Source: Chitinophagaceae bacterium (GTDB lineage Bacteria > Bacteroidota > Bacteroidia > Chitinophagales > Chitinophagaceae). Taken from it: a DNA stretch of 64,000 nucleotides. Position 1 is the first letter of the stretch, and every line of letters begins with the position of its first letter. The notes under the pieces were generated by a model. That model did not search any database. It was not told the DNA's origin and saw nothing but the letters and a program-made list of their open reading frames with translations. The position numbers were made by a program, and so were the translations under genes. Location of the stretch: NCBI GenBank assembly GCA_019752045.1, contig JAIEMP010000004.1, forward strand, positions 434,001-498,000. The letters run 5' to 3'. This document shows, in pieces, positions 1-7,718 of the stretch.

Positions 1-1
1 G

Positions 2-484
2 GGAGCAATGATTCAGTTCTTCAGTCACGGTGTAAACGTATTGGGGATGTGGATCGTTGTTGAACTCATCGAACGCCAGTTCGGTACTCGTAAAATGAGT
101 GAACTGGGAGGTATTGCACAAAAAGCACCAACACTGGCTATTTTATTGGTGGTGGTTGCACTGGCAAATGTGGCATTGCCATTAACCAATGCATTTGTGG
201 GCGAATTCCTCATGTTTAACGGACTGTTTAAATTTAATCTGTGGTATGCGGCAGTAGGTGGATTGAGTATTATTCTCAGTGCTGTTTATACGTTGCGTAT
301 GATCCAGAAAGTATTTTTCGGAAATGAAAATGCAGTTACTGTAAATACAACCGAGATCAACTGGTATGAAAAAACAAGTCTGGCAGTAATTGTAGTGGCA
401 ATCTTTGTAATGGGTATTTATCCAAAACCTGTGTTTGCTTTGGTGCAGGAAACCGTAACAATGATTTTAGGAATTTTTAAATAA
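2..484 (+). CDS. nuoM: NADH-quinone oxidoreductase subunit M, 3' part
   Basis: This is the C-terminal 160 residues of NuoM, a proton-pumping antiporter-like membrane subunit of respiratory complex I in the inner membrane. The gene runs in from before the window; the reading frame is open at base 2, with Gly-Ala codons before the first Met, so the ATG at 8 is internal. The visible part holds the FSHG motif near its start, a transmembrane segment rich in Leu/Val/Ala, the NAFVGEF motif typical of the Nqo12-14/MrpA/D family and two more hydrophobic helices. nuoN follows 100 bases later on the same strand, the usual order at the 3' end of nuo operons. The identification is firm; only the upstream end is missing. 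Confidence 0.93.
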   Translation, partial: GAMIQFFSHGVNVLGMWIVVELIERQFGTRKMSELGGIAQKAPTLAILLVVVALANVALPLTNAFVGEFLMFNGLFKFNLWYAAVGGLSIILSAVYTLRMIQKVFFGNENAVTVNTTEINWYEKTSLAVIVVAIFVMGIYPKPVFALVQETVTMILGIFK

Positions 485-584
485 AGGAAGCATGTTTTTC
501 AATCGTTCAGTTGAACGGCTGAATAGTTTGTGAAATGCAAATGATTTAAAAGTTGAAGAACGACTTATAATTAAAAGTTGAATA

Positions 585-1964
585 ATGAACCTGATTTTAA
601 TTTCGGCGCTTTGGGGTGTGGTGATGATGTTTAGCGGATTGTTTATTGCAAACAAATCAACAGCAAAAACAATTGCTGTTGTTGGTGCACTTGTTTTGCT
701 GGCGGGCAACCTGTTTGATCTTTCCGGTAAAATGATCATAGACAGCAACTTCAACGGAATGTTGCAATATGATAAGTTCGGGTTACTTTTTTTAACGGTG
801 ATTGTACTGGCCTTGCTGTTTTATTTTCTGCTCAGCGGTAAGGCCATTCAGGAAGTGGGCAATCACTCCTACGAATACTTTGCCCTCATGTTTTTTATCA
901 TGAGTGGGATTGGATTAGTTGCTTTGTTCAATAATCTTCTGATCCTGTTTATTGGTATCGAAATTGTTTCTATTCCGCTGTATATCTTAACAGGTGCAGA
1001 TAAAAAGAACCTGAAGGGAAATGAAGCAGCACTTAAATATTTTTTAATGGGCGCATTCTCTACCGGTATCATGCTTATGGGTATTGCATTTTTGTATGGT
1101 GCTACCGGATCTTTTCAGGTAGATAAATTAAACCTCACGGCCAATGATAACTTCACCATTTTTCTGGTGATTGGTGTTGTAATGATTATGATTTCACTGG
1201 CGTTTAAAGTTTCTGCAGCTCCTTTTCATTTCTGGACACCCGATGTGTACGATGGTGCACCCACCGTTTTTACATCCTTTATGGCCAGCATTGTAAAAGC
1301 TGCTGTCTTTATCGGTTTCCTCAACTTGTTTATGAATGGTTTTGGAACCATCACAGGTAAATGGCAACTGTCCATTGCCATCATCACTGCACTTACATTG
1401 TTCATTGGAAATATTACAGCCGTGTATCAGCAAAGTGTAAAACGTATGCTGGCTTATTCAAGCATTGCACAGGCCGGCTTTATGATGTTTGCCATTTTTG
1501 CGGTAAACGATATGTCAAAGCAGGGACTGCTCTTATATGCAGCTGCTTACTGTCTTGCCACCATTGGCATTTTTGCAGTGCTTGTAAAAATGAAAGATTT
1601 TACCATTGATGGGTTTAACGGTTTGGCTAAAAAAGAACCGCTCATTGCATTGGTGGTAACGGTTTGTTTTCTCTCTCTTGCAGGTATTCCGTTAACTGCA
1701 GGGTTCTTTGCTAAATATTTTGTGCTGGCTGCAGCCATTAAAACAGGTACTTATCTGTGGCTGGTAATTTTTGCTGTATTGATGGCAGCTGTGAGTGTAT
1801 ATTATTACTTCCGTGTGATACAGGCCATGTACTTTAAAGAAGGCAACAGCGAAATGGCCGAAACAAGTTCCGGCTTTAAGGGATTGCTCGTGGCAGTTGC
1901 AGTACTCATTATTGTATTGGGTGTTGCGCCCAACCTGCTGCTCAACTGGTTAATCCTGTATTAA
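585..1964 (+). CDS. nuoN: NADH-quinone oxidoreductase subunit N
   Basis: NuoN is an antiporter-like membrane subunit of complex I that couples NADH oxidation to proton translocation. The 459-residue protein is almost entirely hydrophobic with about 13-14 predicted membrane helices and has the normal family length. Recognisable blocks include the GIEIVSIPLYIL segment with its membrane Glu, the ALKYFLMGAFSTG block, the SAAPFHFWTPDVYDGAPT loop and KRMLAYSSIAQAGFM, which carry the conserved Lys residues of the channel. It follows nuoM, so this is the end of the nuo operon. The 100-base spacer between them carries two copies of TTAAAAGTTGAA, the second just before the ATG, and no clear Shine-Dalgarno site. 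Confidence 0.95.
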   Translation: MNLILISALWGVVMMFSGLFIANKSTAKTIAVVGALVLLAGNLFDLSGKMIIDSNFNGMLQYDKFGLLFLTVIVLALLFYFLLSGKAIQEVGNHSYEYFALMFFIMSGIGLVALFNNLLILFIGIEIVSIPLYILTGADKKNLKGNEAALKYFLMGAFSTGIMLMGIAFLYGATGSFQVDKLNLTANDNFTIFLVIGVVMIMISLAFKVSAAPFHFWTPDVYDGAPTVFTSFMASIVKAAVFIGFLNLFMNGFGTITGKWQLSIAIITALTLFIGNITAVYQQSVKRMLAYSSIAQAGFMMFAIFAVNDMSKQGLLLYAAAYCLATIGIFAVLVKMKDFTIDGFNGLAKKEPLIALVVTVCFLSLAGIPLTAGFFAKYFVLAAAIKTGTYLWLVIFAVLMAAVSVYYYFRVIQAMYFKEGNSEMAETSSGFKGLLVAVAVLIIVLGVAPNLLLNWLILY

Positions 1965-2028
1965 GTCCGTCTGCAGAAAGAACTTGTTTATCGTTGGTTG
2001 TTTCTTAATTTCGATACCAATTGATATT

Positions 2029-3306
2029 ATGACCTTCCGGGATATACTTACTCTTTCATGGCGAACAGTGCGTTCTAATAAATTGAGAACGGGCATCACT
2101 GTATCAATCATTGCATTTGGTATTATGGCGCTGATTGGTATCATTACTGCCATTGAAGCCATGAACCAGAGTTTGTATGAAAACTTCTCCATTCTCGGCG
2201 CCAACTCATTCAGCATCCGTTTTAAAGAACGGAATATCCGTTTTGGCGGTGGCAACAACAGCGATCTCAAAAAAGAAAAGAAAGGTGCTAAAAAAGAAAA
2301 GAACTCCAGTCTTGGACGTGTAATTTCTTTTGATGAGGCAAGAAATTTTAAAGATAATTTCCGTTTTCCTTCTTCGGTAAGTATTTCAAAATTTGCCAGT
2401 GGCAACTCCACCATTTTTTTTGAAGCAACTAAAACCAATCCCAACGTACGGGTAATGGGTGGCGATGAAAATTATCTGCTCAACAGCGGATATGTATTGG
2501 AGCAGGGCAGAGATTTTAATAAACTCGATATTGAAAGCGGCCGCAACGTGGTGATCATTGGGAGTGATCTGGTACGCAAACTCTTTAAAGGCAAGAGCGC
2601 ATATGCAGTTGGTAAAATCATCCGCATCAACGCCAATCGTTACCGTGTAATTGGCGTTATGAAAGAACGTGGAGCCAGTTCTTTTCTGGCATTGGATAAT
2701 ATTGCCATCATTACCTACAATAATGTACGCCGCATCTTCAGTAACGAAGGCAGTTACAGTGTAACCATTCGTGCCAATGACTTTAAACAGATGGATGCTG
2801 CAGTGGGAGAAGCAACAGGTGTTTTTCGTCAGGCACGTAAGCTCAACATAAAAGAAGCAGATAATTTTTATATTGATCGCAGCGACAGTATTGTTGAAAC
2901 GCTTAAGAATACACTCCGCTATGTACGATATGCTGCCATGGTCATTGGTATCATCACTTTAATTGGCGCTGCAATTGGTTTAACGAATATCATGTTGGTG
3001 GCAGTGAACGAACGTACCAGAGAAATTGGTTTGTCAAAGTCGCTGGGTGCAAGAGGCTCGACCATCCGCACACAGTTTTTATGGGAAAGTATTTTAATCA
3101 GTTTGCTGGGTGCTGGTATCGGAATCATTCTTGGCATACTCGTAGGTAACCTTGCATCCATGTTTTTCAAAACCGGTTTTGTAGTGCCATGGGCATGGGT
3201 GGTAGCCGGTGTATTGATTTGTTTCTTTACAGGTTTGCTGGCGGGTTTATATCCGGCGATGAAAGCATCCAAGCTTGACCCGATTAATGCGTTACGATAC
3301 GAGTAA
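2029..3306 (+). CDS. ABC transporter permease (MacB/FtsX type)
   Basis: A 425-residue membrane subunit of a MacB-like ABC exporter. It has one N-terminal transmembrane segment (about residues 20-42), a long periplasmic MacB_PCD-like domain containing a basic stretch around residues 80-95, and a C-terminal FtsX domain with three helices. The FtsX part holds the typical NIMLVAVNERTREIG and KSLGAR loop, which couples to the ATPase, and ends in the usual ..DPINALRYE. I chose the ATG at 2029 (MTFRDILTLSWRT), because the upstream in-frame TTG at 1984 adds residues unlike the family. No ATPase gene lies next to it, so its partner is elsewhere. The substrate is unknown; MacB relatives move peptides, lipoproteins or macrolides. 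Confidence 0.88.
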   Translation: MTFRDILTLSWRTVRSNKLRTGITVSIIAFGIMALIGIITAIEAMNQSLYENFSILGANSFSIRFKERNIRFGGGNNSDLKKEKKGAKKEKNSSLGRVISFDEARNFKDNFRFPSSVSISKFASGNSTIFFEATKTNPNVRVMGGDENYLLNSGYVLEQGRDFNKLDIESGRNVVIIGSDLVRKLFKGKSAYAVGKIIRINANRYRVIGVMKERGASSFLALDNIAIITYNNVRRIFSNEGSYSVTIRANDFKQMDAAVGEATGVFRQARKLNIKEADNFYIDRSDSIVETLKNTLRYVRYAAMVIGIITLIGAAIGLTNIMLVAVNERTREIGLSKSLGARGSTIRTQFLWESILISLLGAGIGIILGILVGNLASMFFKTGFVVPWAWVVAGVLICFFTGLLAGLYPAMKASKLDPINALRYE

Positions 3307-3329
3307 CAGTGCAACCATTTTTGAATAAC

Positions 3330-4214
3330 ATGAAATGGCAGATCGTTTTATTTCTTCCTTTTTTTCTTTTCATTCATGTACAGAAAATTTCCGGAAAGGA
3401 AAGCATTTCAGTTTCTGCAACTGAAAAGAATATCACTTATCTTTTTATTGAATGGCGTCACTGGAACAATACGGTGGTGCTGGGGTATTTCAGCAGCAAC
3501 CGTTTAAAACGGATAGAGGAAGTGGTTTGTAATATTGATCAACTCAACGAAGTGATGCTGCGTAAATGGCTGAAAAACCCTGAGCAGGCTGCCTTGTTTT
3601 CGTTTCACTGTATGTGGGGACAGCAACCTTGGTTTCACCGATTGAAATATCTCACTCCTTTTTCAGAAGTAGTAGCATCTGCAGAGCAATCAAACATCCG
3701 CACTGTAGTTTCATTTATATGGCATGCAGGTGGCATCAATTATAAAAAAAACTGGAACAGTGCTTTAACGAAAGGAACGAGTATTGGAAAAAGCCTGGCC
3801 GCCATCAATCAATACTACAACAGGAACAGTTTTGTTTTCTGTCATTCAATGGGAAGCCGTTTTTTTGAAGGTGCTTTACAATCCATGCCTGCAGAAACGG
3901 ACTTATTTAAAGCGGTGATTCTTTTTTCAGCAGATCTCCCTGCAGACATCCATCAACCTGAATTCCGAAATATCATCAACGCAACAGATACCATTCTGCT
4001 GTTTAAGCATCAAAGAGATAAACCACTTTTGCTGTCTTCTAAAATATTTAAATGCAAACGACTGGGAAGAAGCGGCCCTCTTCCATTGACAGAAGCAAAC
4101 AAAATAATGATCTATGACATGACGGGGCATGTAAAAGGCCTGCAACATCATGCACACATCAATAAGAGGTGGCCAAAAGAAAAACTGGCCGAGTTTTTTA
4201 ACGGAAAAAAATAA
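3330..4214 (+). CDS. secreted alpha/beta-hydrolase-like protein
   Basis: A 294-residue protein with an N-terminal signal peptide (MKWQIVLFLPFFLFIHV..). The motif CHSMGSR around Ser173 resembles the nucleophile elbow of alpha/beta hydrolases (GxSxG-like, with Cys-His in place of the first Gly). His267 in the segment TGHVKG is a candidate catalytic His. The overall pattern of beta strands fits esterase-like proteins such as the DUF900 group, but I cannot name a substrate. The GTG at 3309 and TTG at 3321 are in frame, but the ATG at 3330 gives a clean signal peptide. It starts 23 bases after the permease stop and is probably cotranscribed with it. Function is uncertain. Confidence 0.6.
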   Translation: MKWQIVLFLPFFLFIHVQKISGKESISVSATEKNITYLFIEWRHWNNTVVLGYFSSNRLKRIEEVVCNIDQLNEVMLRKWLKNPEQAALFSFHCMWGQQPWFHRLKYLTPFSEVVASAEQSNIRTVVSFIWHAGGINYKKNWNSALTKGTSIGKSLAAINQYYNRNSFVFCHSMGSRFFEGALQSMPAETDLFKAVILFSADLPADIHQPEFRNIINATDTILLFKHQRDKPLLLSSKIFKCKRLGRSGPLPLTEANKIMIYDMTGHVKGLQHHAHINKRWPKEKLAEFFNGKK

Positions 4215-4614
4215 AATGAAAGGACCTCATTTAGTTGAACAGCTAATCATCCTTTTGAAATAAACAGTTGTTGGTTTATAGTTTAGGGTGTTTGAACAGG
4301 ACGAAAAACTTTTAACAAGATCATTCACCACTCATCATACATACTTTACCAATGGTGAAACGGTACTTCCCATTCTTCCCGATTAACTGCCACATAGTTT
4401 CAACTGCATTATAACTTTGCTGTTCCAAATTAACGGAACAAACCAATGTAGCATTCGCTCAGTCTTCGCAAACAGCACTAACTGCTTCAACAACCACCTC
4501 CGGTAAGTTTTCAACAAGGTGCACCTACTTACTCACAAAGTGAACTGAACAGCTTTTAACGCTACTCAATCCATTCAACAACAACTATTTTTCAACTTTA
4601 AACCATTTTCAACT
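4215..4614. other. 400-base intergenic region with a coding-like fragment
   Basis: No intact gene is seen. Bases 4412-4419 (TAACTTTG) match the Bacteroidota -7 consensus TAnnTTTG but lack a convincing -33 partner. Bases 4448-4559 read as plausible protein in two successive frames: first AFAQSSQTALTA, then PPPVSFQQGAPTYSQSELN ending at TAA 4557-4559. This suggests a decayed gene fragment. The last 60 bases before the SPFH gene are rich in TTTCAAC repeats. Confidence 0.35.
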
Positions 4615-6534
4615 ATGGACATTGCATCCTTATTTTTCGCCTATTGGTGGATCCTTTTAATTTTGGGTTCACTCATTTTTTACAAATTTGTATTACGTGT
4701 ATTTTTTGGTATGGTCATAGTACCGGAAGATAAAATTGGTCTCGTAACAAAAAAGTTTGTACTCATTGGTGCAAACCGTGAGCTGCCCGATGGCCGCATT
4801 ATTGCAACTAAAGGAGAAGCAGGCTTTCAGGCAAAAACATTAGCACCGGGTTTGTACTGGTTTATGTGGCCATGGCAGTTTGGAGTAGATATGATTCCAT
4901 TTACCGTTGTGCCCGAAGGTAAAATTGCACTGGTCTTAAGTAAAGACGGTGCTGAAATTCCTACCGGTCATATCCTTGCACGAAGGGTTGATTGTGATAA
5001 TTTTCAGGATGCACATGCATTTCTTGATCGTAACGGACAGCGTGGCCGCCAAACAGCATTCATCACTGCAGGTTCTTACCGTATCAACCGTCATTTGTTT
5101 GATATCAGTATTGTGGATCAGGTAACCATCAACGAAAACATGGTTGGTATTGTTACAGCACTTGATGGTGAACCTATTCCCATTGGTTCAATTGCAGGTA
5201 TGTTTGTAGAAGGGCATAACAACTTCCAGAACTTTGATTCGTTTCTGGGCAGCGGAGGTAATCGTGGTTTACAGCCACAGGTGATCCTTGCCGGTTCTTA
5301 CTACATAAACCCTTGGGCTTTGCAGATTGAAGAAACACCGATGACCGATATTCCGATTGGTCATGTAGGTGTGGTGATCTCTTATATTGGCGAAGCAGGA
5401 AAAGATGTAACAGGTGTAAGTTTTAAACACGGTAACATTGTTGAAAAAGGTTTTCGTGGTGTGTGGATGGAACCATTGGGCCCGGGTAAATATCCCGTCA
5501 ACAAATACACAACAAAAGTTGAGCTGGTGCCAACAACAAATCTGGTATTAAACTGGGCCAATGCAAGAAGCGAAGCACATTCATTAGACAAAAATTTATC
5601 AACGATTACTGTTCGCTCAAAAGACGGATTCCCTTTTAATCTCGATGTGGCACAAATCATTCATATACCTGCAACAGAAGCACCCAAAGTAATTGCACGT
5701 TTCGGCAGTATGAATAATCTTGTAAGCCAGGTACTGGAGCCAACCATCGGTAACTACTTCCGTAACAGTGCGCAGGACAGTGATGTGATTTCGTTTTTAA
5801 GTACACGTAAAGAAAGACAGAACGCAGCAAAGGAGCACATTAAAGAAGTGTTGGAAGAGTACAACGTAAATGCAGTTGATACATTGATCGGTGATATTGT
5901 TCCTCCTGAAGCGTTAATGAAAACACTTACAGATCGTAAGATTGCACAGGAAGAAGAGAAGACGTACGAGACACAAAGAATGGCACAGGAAAAAAGACAG
6001 GGTGTTGAAAAAGAAACAGCCATTGCAGATATGCAGAAAGAAATTGTAAAGGCACAACAGAGTGTAGAGATTGCTCAGCGGACAGCCGATGCAACAGTGA
6101 AGAAAGCAGAAGGTGATGCAACCAGTTTAAAACTGAATGTAAATGCAGAAGCTGAAGCAACCAAGATGCGTGCAAATGCAGATAGTGAAGCTATTAAAAT
6201 GAAAGCTGCTGCACAAGCTGAATCAACAAAGCTGAATGCAACTGCTGATGCAGAACGTATTTCAAAAACAGGTTTAGCTGAAGCAGAGAAAATCATGGCC
6301 ATTGGTAAATCAACTGCAGAAGCATACGAGTTGCAGGTGAGAGCAATGGGTGGCGATAACTTTACACGTTATAAAATCACCGAAGAAATCAGTAAAGGTC
6401 AAATCAAGATCATACCCGATGTGTTGATTGGTGGCGGCAATGGATCTGATGGTCCTATCAGCGGGCTGCTTGGTTTAAAGCTGATGGAAATGATGGATGC
6501 TGATAAGAAAAAAGATCAGAAGAAAGAGAATTAA
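4615..6534 (+). CDS. SPFH domain / flotillin-like membrane protein
   Basis: A 639-residue protein of the SPFH (stomatin, prohibitin, flotillin, HflK/C) superfamily. An N-terminal membrane anchor (residues 8-33) is followed by beta-rich segments including two similar DxxNFQ..FL/GxRG..TAGSYRIN-type blocks (residues about 120-165 and 200-240). Then comes the SPFH domain proper (about 245-440) and a long Ala/Glu/Lys coiled coil (about 440-580) of heptad-like AEAxA repeats typical of flotillins. The C-terminus is charged (DADKKKDQKKEN). Such proteins form large oligomeric scaffolds in functional membrane microdomains; the client here is unknown. There is no NfeD partner next door. It ends at a strong bidirectional terminator shared with the minus-strand genes. 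Confidence 0.88.
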   Translation: MDIASLFFAYWWILLILGSLIFYKFVLRVFFGMVIVPEDKIGLVTKKFVLIGANRELPDGRIIATKGEAGFQAKTLAPGLYWFMWPWQFGVDMIPFTVVPEGKIALVLSKDGAEIPTGHILARRVDCDNFQDAHAFLDRNGQRGRQTAFITAGSYRINRHLFDISIVDQVTINENMVGIVTALDGEPIPIGSIAGMFVEGHNNFQNFDSFLGSGGNRGLQPQVILAGSYYINPWALQIEETPMTDIPIGHVGVVISYIGEAGKDVTGVSFKHGNIVEKGFRGVWMEPLGPGKYPVNKYTTKVELVPTTNLVLNWANARSEAHSLDKNLSTITVRSKDGFPFNLDVAQIIHIPATEAPKVIARFGSMNNLVSQVLEPTIGNYFRNSAQDSDVISFLSTRKERQNAAKEHIKEVLEEYNVNAVDTLIGDIVPPEALMKTLTDRKIAQEEEKTYETQRMAQEKRQGVEKETAIADMQKEIVKAQQSVEIAQRTADATVKKAEGDATSLKLNVNAEAEATKMRANADSEAIKMKAAAQAESTKLNATADAERISKTGLAEAEKIMAIGKSTAEAYELQVRAMGGDNFTRYKITEEISKGQIKIIPDVLIGGGNGSDGPISGLLGLKLMEMMDADKKKDQKKEN

Positions 6535-6546
6535 AAATCTGTAACA

Positions 6547-6577
6547 AAAAGCCCTCCGATTATTTCGGAGGGCTTTT
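6547..6577. terminator. bidirectional intrinsic terminator
   Basis: A perfect 13-bp stem (6547-6559 with 6565-6577), loop TTATT, with A-run on the left and T-run on the right, so it can work in both directions. It ends the SPFH gene on the plus strand and the 93-residue protein gene on the minus strand. It resembles the hairpin at 7663-7695, including a compensatory T-A to C-G pair. Confidence 0.9.
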
Positions 6578-6578
6578 C

Positions 6579-6597
6579 TTATTCAGGTAGTTCGTTC
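6579..6597. repeat. 19-bp direct repeat, copy 1
   Basis: The exact 19-mer TTATTCAGGTAGTTCGTTC lies directly beside the terminator hairpin and recurs in the same relation at 7697-7715. In copy 1 it encodes the last codons and stop (ERTT-stop) of the minus-strand 93-residue protein. In copy 2 it lies just behind the metalloprotease stop codon. Repeat plus hairpin form a duplicated cassette of about 50 bp. Confidence 0.85.
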
Positions 6598-6864
6598 TTG
6601 GTAAATGCTGGAGAAGATTCCTGTTTCAATCATTGTACTGTCGTGCAGTATAACTCCATTATATAGTTTAGGATTGGTAAATGCAAAGCCATAATCTAAT
6701 AATAATCCTGAGTTTACCCTTGCTGGCTCTAAACTGCCAAATATATTGTTGATATATGTTTGATAAGAGGTATTGATTTCTGCATAAGGAGGAGGTGTAA
6801 AGGTTTGAGAAAAAGAAATAAGAATAGAAACCAGCAATAAAGCTGTAAGCAGCAGTTTTTTCAT
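6583..6864 (-). pseudogene. truncated secreted protein, N-terminal fragment
   Basis: A 93-residue reading frame with a signal peptide (MKKLLLTALLLVSILISFSQ) and then a segment around YINNIFGSLEPARVNSGLLL and LYNGVILHDSTM. I recall this from the N-terminus of much longer secreted proteins in Chitinophagaceae and Hymenobacter. The frame stops soon after, and its last four codons and stop come from the 19-bp repeat also found behind the metalloprotease. I therefore read it as the 5' stump of a larger gene fused to a copied tail and terminator. The family link is from memory and unverified; the alternative is an intact small secreted protein. It follows the lipoprotein-like gene by 39 bases on the same strand. 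Confidence 0.55.
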
Positions 6865-6903
6865 GTTAGTTTTTTTTAAGTGTAATTAGGAAAAGGGAAG
6901 AAA

Positions 6904-7434
6904 TTAATAGCGAATATCAAAGCGGCCTTCGGTAACAATTACTTTTTCTCCGGTAGATCTGGAAGCAGTAAATGAAAAACGACCTGAAAGAATGCGTTGT
7001 ATTGAGTCATGTTTTGTGATAAATAATTCACCAAAATCGTTTGGCCACATTTGATAAAGCAATAAATCAAAAGTATGTTGGCCTTTAGCAAAACCTTTTT
7101 GTTTTTTTAGCTGATAAGCAGTTCCTTGAATAAGCAATAGACTGTCGGTAGTGATTGAAACAGTTGGGAGATTGCTTGCAGCTCGATTTGCAGCTACAAT
7201 ATTTAGAAACCAACCTCCGCCTGGGCCGTTCCCTAAAAATGGATACTCAGTAATAATGCCAGAGTATCCATTTCCTCCTTTTGGCACAAAGACTTTCCCA
7301 TCAATTTTACAGCCAAAGGTCATTGCTCCAATTGTTGTTTCGGGGGGTAGTTGCGGCTCGTTATCTTTTTTACACTTAGAGTTAAGTAAAAGAGAGGAGA
7401 ATAGAAGAAGATAAAAAGTGTGTGTCAGTTTCAT
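6904..7434 (-). CDS. hypothetical surface/lipoprotein-like protein
   Basis: A 176-residue protein with an N-terminal hydrophobic segment ending in ..LLLNSKCKKDNEPQLPPET. Cys followed by KKDNE is the usual start of a Bacteroidota surface lipoprotein, but Lys at -1 is not a normal lipobox residue, so lipidation is doubtful. The mature part has the pattern TTIGAMTFGCKIDGKVFVPKG and ends in GRFDIRY. This recurs in small Bacteroidota lipoproteins of DUF6252-like type (beta-sandwich, unknown role); the family name is my best guess. It lies inside the segment bounded by the two repeat-plus-terminator cassettes and is followed by the truncated 93-residue frame. No function can be assigned. Confidence 0.6.
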   Translation of the reverse strand: MKLTHTFYLLLFSSLLLNSKCKKDNEPQLPPETTIGAMTFGCKIDGKVFVPKGGNGYSGIITEYPFLGNGPGGGWFLNIVAANRAASNLPTVSITTDSLLLIQGTAYQLKKQKGFAKGQHTFDLLLYQMWPNDFGELFITKHDSIQRILSGRFSFTASRSTGEKVIVTEGRFDIRY

Positions 7435-7662
7435 ACAATGATTGCTGTTTGATGTTCATTGTTCCGGTTCAACAGTAAGGTAAGAAAAATTCTTCTTTTA
7501 AGATTAATTACAAACTTCTCTTGAATTGTACTCGCCAACTTTTAATATTGCTGGTAATATTTGCAGATTCTTTTGCAATTACTTTGTACGGATTTTGTAA
7601 AAATTAGTAAGGGTCAATGGCATAATAAAATAGTTCAGTTGTTTAACGAATACATAGTGAAT

Positions 7663-7695
7663 AAAAAGCCCCCCGAATCTTTCGGGGGGCTTTTT
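7663..7695. terminator. bidirectional intrinsic terminator behind the metalloprotease gene
   Basis: A perfect 15-bp stem (7663-7677 with 7681-7695), loop TCT, with GC core CCCCCC/GGGGGG and A/T runs on either side. It lies 23 bases downstream of the metalloprotease stop on the minus strand. It is a diverged copy of the hairpin at 6547-6577 and sits next to the same 19-bp repeat. Confidence 0.9.
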
Positions 7696-7696
7696 A

Positions 7697-7715
7697 TTAT
7701 TCAGGTAGTTCGTTC
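7697..7715. repeat. 19-bp direct repeat, copy 2
   Basis: Exact copy of the repeat at 6579-6597, placed between the metalloprotease stop codon and its terminator. The two cassettes bracket about 1.1 kb holding the 176- and 93-residue reading frames. This arrangement would follow from insertion or duplication of that segment. Confidence 0.85.
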
Positions 7716-7718
7716 AAA

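Noticed and set aside
485-584. Repeat TTAAAAGTTGAA and the small palindrome CGTTCAGTTGAACG in the nuoM-nuoN spacer
   Set aside because: Short, AT-rich and without T run or GC stem; likely chance within an operon.
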